NCBI GenBank assembly: GCA_902470925.1
Contig: CABRIF010000033.1
Coordinates: 1 to 20,407 of the forward strand
Reading direction: 5' to 3'
Length of the DNA: 20,407 nt
From: an uncultured Collinsella sp.
GTDB lineage: Bacteria; Actinomycetota; Coriobacteriia; Coriobacteriales; Coriobacteriaceae
Under the pieces are notes generated by a model that was not told the DNA's origin, searched no databases, and saw only the letters and a list, made by a program, of their open reading frames with translations. The translations under genes and the position numbers were made by a program. The stretch's first letter is position 1, and every line of letters starts with the position of its first letter. Below, piece after piece: positions 1-6,497 of this stretch.

Positions 1-47
1 CTACACAAGGAGTATCGTCGGCAGCGTCAGATGTGTATAAGAGACAG
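1..47 (+). other. Illumina Nextera i5 adapter (sequencing artefact)
   Basis: Bases 1-6 (CTACAC) are the end of the P5 primer, 7-14 (AAGGAGTA) match the Nextera i5 index S507, 15-28 (TCGTCGGCAGCGTC) are the Nextera read-1 primer segment, and 29-47 (AGATGTGTATAAGAGACAG) are the Tn5 mosaic end. The whole block is library DNA left on the contig end. Any open frame starting here, such as one encoding MCIRDR, is spurious. Genomic sequence can begin no earlier than about base 48. Confidence 0.98.
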
Positions 48-566
48 ATCTATGGGTTCTGGTCATATGCCCCTGCAGAGCCGGGGGAAGGCGGGGCCGG
101 GATACGCCGTTGACCGCAGCGCCACGCTCCGCGTCGAACCGTTGCGGCCTGCGGCAGGCCATCCCATCCCGCGCCGGACTGCCGTGCCCGCGTCAGTTCG
201 CCTCGTTTCGCGCCGGACCGTTTCGTTCCGGACGTTGCATCGCCTCGCTCCACATCAGGCTGTTGCTCTCCGCGTCGAACCGTTGCGTCCAGCGGGCTGC
301 GGTGCCGCGCCCCGCGCCCCGCGTCGCATCGATGCCCCGCCACCAGCGCACTTTACCGCGCCGATGTGGTCTTGTTGAAACCATACCAGCTGAACAAGGT
401 CAGCAGGGTGCGTTCGGTACAATACAACGCGGCCTGGTATCGCTGAGGCGTGTACGGGCTCGGGGAACCAAACGGCTACCTGCGCGGCGCCGCTCGCAAG
501 CGGCGTGCATGCAGGCGGTCGAAACCGGTGCGGCCGCTGCTGCCGCCGAGAGCGAAAGGTGCAGGT
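48..566. other. Gene-free, GC-rich leader region upstream of glmS
   Basis: No convincing gene is seen; the long open frames are GC-rich shadows. The stretch contains a perfect 6-bp stem with a CGG loop (146-160, GGCCTG/CAGGCC), a CCGGA/TCCGG hairpin (213-231), and a 20-bp direct repeat CTCCGCGTCGAACCGTTGCG at 127-146 and 268-287. A TACAAT hexamer at 418-423 could be the glmS -10 box, but no good -35 lies at the right spacing. I do not recognise a glmS ribozyme core here. The first bases may be affected by the adapter-bearing assembly end. Confidence 0.5.
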
Positions 567-2435
567 ATGTGCGGAATCGTTGGCTACACAGGCCAGGATG
601 CGGCGAAAGACATCCTCATTGGCGGACTCAAGCGTCTTGAGTACCGCGGGTACGACTCGGCCGGCGTGGCGCTGGAGCGCATCGAAGACGGCGCCTGCGC
701 ACTCGACGTGTTCCGCCGCGTGGGCAAGGTGAGCGGCCTGGAGAGCGAGCTCGAAGGCCGCGACCTGGCATCTACCTGCGGTATCGGCCACACCCGTTGG
801 GCCACGCACGGCCGTCCGTCGGTGGCAAACGCGCATCCGCACACGAGCTGCGACGGGCGCATCGCCATCGTGCACAACGGCATCATCGAGAACTTCGCCG
901 AGCTGCGCGAGGAGCTGGAGGCGCGCGGCCATCACTTCAAGAGCGAGACGGACACCGAGGTGTTCGCTCACCTGATCGAGGAGGCGTACGTCCAAATCGA
1001 AGTGGGCACGGGCGAATCTTGCGACCTCATTGCCGCCGTGCGCGAGGCATGCACGCATGTGGTGGGTGCCTACGGCCTGGCTGCCACCTGCGCCGACGAG
1101 CCCGGTGTCATCGCCGTCGCGCGCAAGGACAGCCCCATCATCATCGGCCGCGGCGAGCGAGGCAGCTATGTGGCCTCCGACGTGATTGCGATGATTGACG
1201 CCACGCGCGACGTCGTGGTGCTCGAGGATGGCCAGTTCGCCCGCCTCACGGCCGAGGGCATCACCTATACCGACGAGCGCGGGCGCGCGATTCAGCCCAA
1301 GGTCACCCATATCGATTGGGATCTCGACATGGCTGAGAAGGGCGGCTATCCGGACTTCATGATGAAGGAGATCTGCGAGCAGCCGCGCGTGGTGCGCGAT
1401 ACGCTGGTGGGGCGCCTGGCGGCAACCGGCGAGCTCGACATCGACGAGTTGGGCCTGACGTTCGAGGAGCTCAACCTGGTCGATCGCGTATATGTGATCG
1501 CGTGCGGCACGAGCTACCATGCCGGCCTCATTGCCAAGAACCTCATCGAGAGCTGGGCGCGTATCCCCTGCGAGGTGGAGGCGGCCAGCGAGTTCCGCTA
1601 CCGCAACCCCATCATCACCCCCTCTACGCTGGTGGTGGCCGTGAGCCAGTCCGGCGAGACGGCCGACACGCTGGCGGCGATTCGCGATGCGCGCATCAAG
1701 GGCGCCAAGGTGTTCGGCATCACGAACGTGGTGGGCTCCCCGGTGGCGCGCGAGAGCGACGGCGTGATCTACACCAAGGCGAACAAGGAGATCGCAGTGG
1801 CCTCCACCAAGAGCTTCATCGGCCAAGTGGTGAGCCTGACGCTGCTGTCGCTGTTGCTGGCGCAGGTCAAGGGCAAGCTGACGACCGGCCAGATCCGCAT
1901 GCTCTTCCACGAGCTGGGCGATACCGCCGAGCAGATCCAGTGGATTCTCGACACCCAGCAGGACGCGGTGCGCGAGGCGGCGCGCGCCTGCAAGGATGCG
2001 CACTCGGCGCTGTTCGTGGGCCGCGGCATGGGAGCGGCCATCTCTAACGAGGGCGCACTCAAGCTCAAGGAGATCAGCTATCTGCACGCCGAGGCCTACG
2101 CCGCGGGCGAGATGAAGCACGGCCCCATCGCGCTGATCGACCCGGGCTTCCCGGTGATCGCGGTGGCAACCAGGAGCGCCACCTACGACAAGACGGTCAG
2201 CAACCTCAAGGAGTGCGAGGCGCGCGGGGCGAAGATCATCGTGGTGGCCACGGAGGGCGACGAGGACATTTGCGCCATCGCCGACCATGTGATCTACGTG
2301 CCGGAGGTGCGCGATGCGTTCTCTCCCATCACGGCCACGGTGCCGCTGCAGCTGCTTTCGCGCGAGGTGGCGCTGCTGCGCGGATGCGATGTAGATCAGC
2401 CGCGCAACCTCGCCAAGAGCGTGACGGTGGAGTAG
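567..2435 (+). CDS. glmS: Glutamine--fructose-6-phosphate aminotransferase (isomerizing)
   Basis: GlmS makes glucosamine-6-phosphate from fructose-6-phosphate and glutamine in the cytosol. This is the first committed step toward UDP-GlcNAc for peptidoglycan. The 622-residue product starts MCGIVGYTG, placing the N-terminal nucleophile Cys2 of the class II glutaminase domain directly after Met. That fixes the start at 567 rather than at the in-frame ATG at 450. The glutaminase domain (about 1-240) carries GHTRWATHG and HNGIIEN. Two SIS isomerase domains follow, with CGTSYHAG near 312, SQSGET near 359 and HAEAYAAGEMKHGP further on. The C-terminus DQPRNLAKSVTVE carries the catalytic Lys and matches the family. 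Length is close to the usual ~609. A weak AAAGG lies 8-12 bases upstream. It converges on the LysR gene with a 56-base gap and no obvious terminator. Confidence 0.97.
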   Translation: MCGIVGYTGQDAAKDILIGGLKRLEYRGYDSAGVALERIEDGACALDVFRRVGKVSGLESELEGRDLASTCGIGHTRWATHGRPSVANAHPHTSCDGRIAIVHNGIIENFAELREELEARGHHFKSETDTEVFAHLIEEAYVQIEVGTGESCDLIAAVREACTHVVGAYGLAATCADEPGVIAVARKDSPIIIGRGERGSYVASDVIAMIDATRDVVVLEDGQFARLTAEGITYTDERGRAIQPKVTHIDWDLDMAEKGGYPDFMMKEICEQPRVVRDTLVGRLAATGELDIDELGLTFEELNLVDRVYVIACGTSYHAGLIAKNLIESWARIPCEVEAASEFRYRNPIITPSTLVVAVSQSGETADTLAAIRDARIKGAKVFGITNVVGSPVARESDGVIYTKANKEIAVASTKSFIGQVVSLTLLSLLLAQVKGKLTTGQIRMLFHELGDTAEQIQWILDTQQDAVREAARACKDAHSALFVGRGMGAAISNEGALKLKEISYLHAEAYAAGEMKHGPIALIDPGFPVIAVATRSATYDKTVSNLKECEARGAKIIVVATEGDEDICAIADHVIYVPEVRDAFSPITATVPLQLLSREVALLRGCDVDQPRNLAKSVTVE

Positions 2436-2491
2436 CCGGCGGAGCGTCGCCGCGCACGTTTCGCGATCTGTCCCGAGCGGCGGGCAGGAGA

Positions 2492-3376
2492 TCAGCGCGC
2501 AAGCTCGGTGAGGAAAGCGCGGAAGCGGGGTTCGTAGATGCTGCCGCGTTGCCAGATGAGGTCGAAGGGGTGCTCGATGCCGAAATCTGCTGGCGTGATG
2601 TCGCAGAGCTCGCCGCGGCGGAGCTCCTCCTCGACGGCGACGCGGTAGATGAACGTGATGCCCCTTCCGGCGCGGACGAGCTCTTTGATGATGGGGATGC
2701 TCGCAACTTCGGTGACGGAGGCGAAGTCCTCAACGGCGATGCCGCGCGCGGCGAGGTTGCGCTCAAGGATCTCGCGGCTGCCAGATCCCGTCTCGCGCAC
2801 GATGAGGGGGCAGGCAAGGAGGCCCTTGATGGCCTTACATCCAGGGCCGAAGCCGCGAATGCTCGGGGCCGCGACCGCTACAAACGGCTCGTGGGAAAGT
2901 GTCGCGCCATCAAACGCGCGGTGGTCATACGAGCCCTCGACGAGCGCCGCGTCCAGATCGCCGGCGTTGATGCGGGCGACCAGCTCGCTCGTGTTGTCAC
3001 AGCGCACGGAGATGGGCTGCTCGGGGTGGCGGGCTGCGTAGGCGGTGAGCAGCCGCGGGGCAACGTAGTCGGCGATGGTGCGGGTGCAGCCGAGGCGCAG
3101 AGGCCGTACGGTTTCCGCGTCGAGCTGGGCCATTTCGGCCATCAGGCGCGCCTCGTCGTTCGCCATGACGGAAAGGCGCTGGTAGAGCAGGTCTGCTGCG
3201 GCGGTTGGGCGAATGGTGCGCCCGCGCGTGTCGAAAAGCGGCCGCGCGATTTCGGCTTCGAGATGTTTGATGTGCTGGGAGACGGCGGGCTGCGTGATGT
3301 GCAGCTCGCGCGCTGCTTCCGTGAAGCTGCGTGCGCGATATGCGGCGAGGAAGGTATGGACGCGGTAGTCGAGCAC
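2492..3376 (-). CDS. LysR-family transcriptional regulator (YeiE-like context)
   Basis: This is a 294-residue LysR-type regulator. The N-terminal winged helix-turn-helix (about 4-62) includes SFTEAARELHITQPAVSQHI, and the rest is a periplasmic-binding-like effector domain. The start is a GTG at 3374-3376 preceded by AAGGAG (plus-strand CTCCTT, 3381-3386), a short 4-base spacing; it gives the canonical MLDYRVHTFLAA N-terminus. The gene is divergent from a YeiH/UPF0324 transporter, the same arrangement as E. coli yeiE-yeiH. By family knowledge it probably senses a small anion or metabolite and controls the transporter. The effector is not visible in the sequence. A perfect T-N11-A palindrome lies about 17 bases upstream of the start, consistent with autoregulation and divergent control. 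Confidence 0.93.
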   Translation of the reverse strand: MLDYRVHTFLAAYRARSFTEAARELHITQPAVSQHIKHLEAEIARPLFDTRGRTIRPTAAADLLYQRLSVMANDEARLMAEMAQLDAETVRPLRLGCTRTIADYVAPRLLTAYAARHPEQPISVRCDNTSELVARINAGDLDAALVEGSYDHRAFDGATLSHEPFVAVAAPSIRGFGPGCKAIKGLLACPLIVRETGSGSREILERNLAARGIAVEDFASVTEVASIPIIKELVRAGRGITFIYRVAVEEELRRGELCDITPADFGIEHPFDLIWQRGSIYEPRFRAFLTELAR

Positions 3377-3392
3377 GATGCTCCTTCAGTGC

Positions 3393-3407
3393 ATAACGAA
3401 ACGTTAT
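3393..3407. promoter_or_regulatory. LysR-type operator (T-N11-A palindrome) in divergent promoter
   Basis: ATAACG-AAA-CGTTAT is a perfect 15-bp inverted repeat containing the classic LysR T-N11-A signature (TAACGAAACGTTA). It sits 17 bases upstream of the LysR start and about 195 bases upstream of the transporter, inside a locally AT-rich patch (about 3390-3450) in otherwise GC-rich DNA. The seen palindrome and the known LysR binding rule together make it the likely autoregulatory site. Confidence 0.75.
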
Positions 3408-3602
3408 AGAACGATAAGCATAATAGCAGGAACAATTATATATTGGTTTCCTATGATGGAAAGCCGTCCGGGGCGGCGTGTGCAGAGGTGCGGCATCCCG
3501 GCAGCCCGGCTGCGGGTGCGCCCAAAGCGCGGCCGCGGCTTCGCCGATGGCTGCGCGCTCGTGTTGCCGACCAACGTGCTGTTGCGGGAAAGGATTGCCC
3601 CC

Positions 3603-4760
3603 ATGGAACTCATCAAGGATGCGAAGGATATGTGGCGCGGCGTGGCGCTGTGCCTGGTGATAGCGGTTCCGTCGTGGCTGCTCGGCAAGAGCTTCGAGGT
3701 GGTGGGCGGTCCGGTGTTCGCCATCCTGCTCGGCATGGTGCTGGCGCAGGTGCTGCGCGGTCGCGCTGAGGTGGCCGCCGCCGCGGCGCCCGGCGTGAAG
3801 TTCACCTCCAAGAAGGTGCTGCAGTACGCGGTGATCCTGCTGGGATTCGGCCTGAACCTCAATCAGATTGCGCAGGTGGGCGCAACGTCGCTGCCGGTAA
3901 TCGTGGCCACCATCAGCACCTCGCTGATCATCTCGTTCGTGCTGTGTCGCGCCCTCAAGATCCCGGGCAAGATCTCGACGCTCGTGGGTGTGGGGTCGTC
4001 GATCTGCGGCGGCTCGGCGATCGCGGCCACCGCGCCGGTGATCGATGCCGACGATGAGGAGATTGCGCAGGCCATCAGCGTGATCTTTTTGTTCAACATC
4101 ATCGCGGCGCTGGTGTTCCCGGCGCTGGGTGGCGCGCTGGGGCTCACCAACGATGGCTTCGGCCTGTTCGCGGGCACGGCGGTGAACGATACGTCCTCGG
4201 TGACGGCGGCAGCCTCGGCATGGGACGGCATGCACCCGGGCGCGAACGCGCTCGACCACGCCACCATTGTGAAGCTGACGCGTACGCTGGCCATCATTCC
4301 CATCACGCTGGGCCTGGCGCTGTGGCGGAGCTTCCGCGCGCGTCGGGCGTCCGCTGCGGCGGAGCCGGCCACGGGTGCTGCGGTGGCCAGGAGCGCTGCG
4401 GCAGGGGGCGCCATGGGTACCGAGGCCGGCTCCGCCAGGGACGCCGTGGCGGCCGGCTCAGCCGCGGGCACGTCCGCCACGGGCTCGTTCAGCCTCAAGA
4501 AGGTGTTCCCGACCTTCATCCTGTTCTTCGTCCTCGCCAGCGTGGTGACCACGGTGTTCGCGCTTCCTGCTGCGGTGACGGCGCCCATCAAGGAGCTGTC
4601 GAAGTTCTTCATCGTGATGGCGATGGCGGCGATCGGCTTCAATACCGACATCGTCAAGCTGGTGCGCACGGGTGGCAAGCCGATCCTCATGGGCTTCTGC
4701 TGCTGGGTGGGCATCGCGGCCGTGAGCCTGGGCATGCAGCACCTGTTGGGCATCTGGTAG
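3603..4760 (+). CDS. YeiH/UPF0324 family putative sulfate/sulfite-type exporter
   Basis: This 385-residue polytopic membrane protein belongs to the YeiH (UPF0324, 'putative sulfate exporter') family. Visible marks are the first helices after MELIKDAKDMW (ALCLVIAVPSWLLG, then VFAILLGMVLAQVL), the conserved VGVGSSICGGSAIAATAPVI near 135-155, and the FAGTAVNDTSSVTAA motif near 190-205. Transport function is inferred from the family; the substrate is unproven. The start at 3603 is chosen because GGGAAAGG (3586-3593) is well spaced and because the upstream in-frame extension is Arg/Pro-rich and not helix-like. Oddity: residues about 243-295 form an Ala/Gly/Ser-rich loop between helices, longer than I expect for the family. 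The gene is divergent from the LysR gene, which probably controls it. A hairpin lies just downstream. Confidence 0.9.
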   Translation: MELIKDAKDMWRGVALCLVIAVPSWLLGKSFEVVGGPVFAILLGMVLAQVLRGRAEVAAAAAPGVKFTSKKVLQYAVILLGFGLNLNQIAQVGATSLPVIVATISTSLIISFVLCRALKIPGKISTLVGVGSSICGGSAIAATAPVIDADDEEIAQAISVIFLFNIIAALVFPALGGALGLTNDGFGLFAGTAVNDTSSVTAAASAWDGMHPGANALDHATIVKLTRTLAIIPITLGLALWRSFRARRASAAAEPATGAAVARSAAAGGAMGTEAGSARDAVAAGSAAGTSATGSFSLKKVFPTFILFFVLASVVTTVFALPAAVTAPIKELSKFFIVMAMAAIGFNTDIVKLVRTGGKPILMGFCCWVGIAAVSLGMQHLLGIW

Positions 4761-4788
4761 CGCTGGCTGGTGAGAGGTCGCATCGGCT

Positions 4789-4827
4789 GTGCGGGCTTGC
4801 GAGGCATTCGGCCTCGCAGGCCCGCAC
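4789..4827 (+). terminator. Long GC hairpin after the YeiH-type transporter
   Basis: Arms 4789-4805 and 4811-4827 pair over 17 bp (one G-U) around an ATTCG loop, followed by GGTGTTTCGGG. It lies 28 bases past the stop codon and is probably a terminator, although the U-run is poor. Confidence 0.65.
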
Positions 4828-5090
4828 GGTGTTTCGGGTTCGATGGCGCGGGTCTGGCGGGACGACCACGGAACAGGTGAGGCGACGCGGCTTCGCAAGG
4901 CAGGCCCAACGTGAGTCCGCGCTGCGCGGCCGGCAGGCTCTCGGCATGCTACGTTCGGCGGGCGGCTCTCGGCCGCCTGCGGCTGACCGAGGGTTCGGGG
5001 GCGCGTGCCGAAGCGAGCGCGGCTGCCGGACTAAGGCGCGGGCCTGGCGGCACTACCTCTTCGACCTCCGATAGCGTACCCATACCGCCT
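4828..5090. other. Gene-free GC-rich spacer
   Basis: No supported gene lies between the transporter terminator and the palindromic region before the 120-residue gene. A loosely repeated segment (GGCTCTCGGC at 4936-4945 and GGCTCTCGGC at 4964-4973) is the only structure noticed. Confidence 0.4.
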
Positions 5091-5204
5091 ATTCATCATG
5101 AATCGTCCTCTATGCATACCGTTGCTCGATGAAATCGACCGTCTGCCTACTTTTCCTTGCGTGAAGTGGACGTCGCGCCAAAGATGAAGGTAACGGTTAT
5201 GCAT
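5091..5204. promoter_or_regulatory. Palindrome-rich leader of the 120-residue gene
   Basis: ATTCATCATGAAT (5091-5103) is a perfect 13-bp palindrome. ATGCATACCGTTGC (5112-5125) is mirrored by GTAACGGTTATGCAT (5190-5204), an imperfect long-range inverted repeat enclosing about 64 bases. The patch is less GC-rich than its surroundings, as promoters here tend to be. It could be operators or a folded 5' leader; I do not recognise a riboswitch class. No strong sigma-70 pair was found. Confidence 0.4.
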
Positions 5205-5248
5205 GCGCTCGTCCACGGCGCCGAGCGCGCGAGTGATGGGAGTCGATC

Positions 5249-5611
5249 ATGGGATTGAAGGCCACGCAGGAGCTCGAGTTGGATTTCGAAGCGCTCTTGC
5301 CGTACCTGCGCTCAAAGACGCGCGTGTTCATGGACATTGCCGGCCATGAATACTACGTCACCCACACCGACGGATATTGGCGCGTCCAGGATTGCGAGCG
5401 CCTGAATGGGCACGGGCGCTTCTGCGATTGCAGCGAGCTAGTTACCACCCTGCCTGAGCTGGTGGAGCTGCCGTGGCTTGACGGCAAGAGCATCCACGAC
5501 CTCACGCCCAGCGCCGTGTTCTACGAGTCGGTGCAGGAGGGGTGGCACCGACCCGAAGCGCCCCAGGAGAGCGCTTGCGAGCCCGAGGCCGCCGAGGCAC
5601 GCGTGGCGTAG
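5249..5611 (+). CDS. Hypothetical protein, 120 aa, unrecognised
   Basis: I do not recognise this family. The start ATG at 5249 has GGGAG (5238-5242) at a suitable distance, and codon use is GC-rich like its neighbours, so it looks real. The product is cytosolic: no signal peptide and no membrane segment. It is acidic, with a compact region (about 8-95) containing YLRSKTRVFMDIAG, EYYVTHTDGYWRVQDCERL, and a GRFCDC motif in which three cysteines (about 51, 60, 62) fall close together, followed by a disordered Glu/Ala-rich tail. A globular ligand-binding or small regulatory role is possible but unsupported. It sits alone between a transporter terminator and the MarR operon promoter, with a palindrome-rich leader. 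Confidence 0.75.
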   Translation: MGLKATQELELDFEALLPYLRSKTRVFMDIAGHEYYVTHTDGYWRVQDCERLNGHGRFCDCSELVTTLPELVELPWLDGKSIHDLTPSAVFYESVQEGWHRPEAPQESACEPEAAEARVA

Positions 5612-5671
5612 GGCGGGCGAAGCGCGCGGTCGCCAAGCTTGACAACCTTCTCGAACACCCGGTGTTTGTTG

Positions 5672-5725
5672 TTGACAATAATCCGAAGTCGGACTAACCT
5701 GCTTTCTGTCCGATTTCGGATTATT
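5672..5725 (+). promoter_or_regulatory. MarR-operon promoter with two 12-bp operators
   Basis: TTGACA (5672-5677) and TAACCT (5695-5700) are 17 bases apart, a good sigma-70 pair. Two matching palindromes, TCCGAAGTCGGA (5682-5693) and TCCGATTTCGGA (5709-5720), have centres 27 bp apart. The first fills the -35/-10 spacer and the second lies at the expected start of transcription. The flanks also mirror each other, so 5677-5694 and 5708-5725 form an 18-bp inverted repeat followed by T residues. The layout fits repression by the MarR protein encoded immediately downstream. A second TTGACA at 5639-5644 could be an alternative -35. Confidence 0.8.
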
Positions 5726-5759
5726 TTTTCATGCGACAACAGGATGGGAGGAATCGCCT

Positions 5760-6497
5760 ATGGCGACATGCGAACAGGGCAAGGACGCGGAGCGGGGCGC
5801 CGTGCGAGAGGCCGCGCGGGAGGTTGCGCCGGAGACGGCGGTATGCCCGGTCGAGCTCGACTACCTCTACAGCACGGTCGACCGGCTCTACTACGAGGTG
5901 GCACATAACTGCGGGCTTTCTACCAGCGCGTTCTGGATGCTCTACGAGCTGCATCGCGCGGACAGCGCGGTATCCATCAAAAAGCTCAATGTGTCGTGGT
6001 CGTTCAGTAAACAAACCATTAACTCGGCGCTCAAAACCTTGGAGGGCAAGGGGCTCATTGCGTACGCTTACCTCGAGGGAAGTCGAAAGAACAAGAGCGT
6101 CTCGCTCACCGACGCGGGCCGCGCGTTCGCGCAGCGCTATATCCAGCCGGCCATCGCCGCCGAGGGGCGTGCGTTTTTCGGCCTTGCTGCAGATGAGCGC
6201 GAGGCGATGCTCACAACCATTTCCAAGTACGCCACGGCGTTGAGTGCGGAGTTCGATCGCGCGCGAGCCGAGGTTGCCGCGGGCGCATCGGTTGGGGATG
6301 AGGCGGTGGCTGCGGACGGAGCGTCGGCCGGGCGCGCCGTGCCAGCCGGTGCCGAAGCGCCGGCTGCAGGCGGAGCGCCGTCTGCGGACACGTCGGCTGG
6401 GCACGCCGTGCCAGTCGATGCGGCGCAGACGGGCGTGCGCGCCGATGCGCGCGAAGGCGCACAGAGCGTGATACAGGGCGAGGAGGGCCGTGTATGA
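5760..6497 (+). CDS. MarR-family transcriptional regulator with Ala-rich C-terminal tail
   Basis: This 245-residue winged-helix repressor probably controls itself and the ABC exporter genes that follow. The MarR fold spans about 33-160: helical VELDYLYSTVDRLYYEV, then the DNA-reading helix WSFSKQTINSALKTLE (about 79-95), and the wing EGSRKNKSVSLTDAG (about 102-117). The start at 5760 has GGGAGGA (5746-5752) 7 bases upstream. Residues from about 165 to the end form an Ala/Gly/Pro-rich disordered tail with two related units (SAGRAVPAGA and SAGHAVPVDA), unusual because MarR proteins are typically ~140-170 residues. The stop overlaps the next start by 4 bases (ATGA, 6494-6497), so translation is coupled. 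The ligand is unknown; efflux substrates are typical inducers in such operons. Confidence 0.92.
   Translation: MATCEQGKDAERGAVREAAREVAPETAVCPVELDYLYSTVDRLYYEVAHNCGLSTSAFWMLYELHRADSAVSIKKLNVSWSFSKQTINSALKTLEGKGLIAYAYLEGSRKNKSVSLTDAGRAFAQRYIQPAIAAEGRAFFGLAADEREAMLTTISKYATALSAEFDRARAEVAAGASVGDEAVAADGASAGRAVPAGAEAPAAGGAPSADTSAGHAVPVDAAQTGVRADAREGAQSVIQGEEGRV

Noticed and set aside
31..378. Open frame beginning MCIRDR
   Set aside because: It starts inside the Nextera adapter, and the rest is GC-rich non-coding sequence upstream of glmS.
48..566. glmS ribozyme upstream of glmS
   Set aside because: The conserved core sequence could not be recognised and such ribozymes are mostly from Firmicutes; only simple hairpins and a 20-bp repeat are present.
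255..2288. 677-codon minus-strand open frame opposite glmS
   Set aside because: His/Arg/Leu-rich antisense shadow typical of GC-rich genes; glmS on the plus strand is unmistakable.
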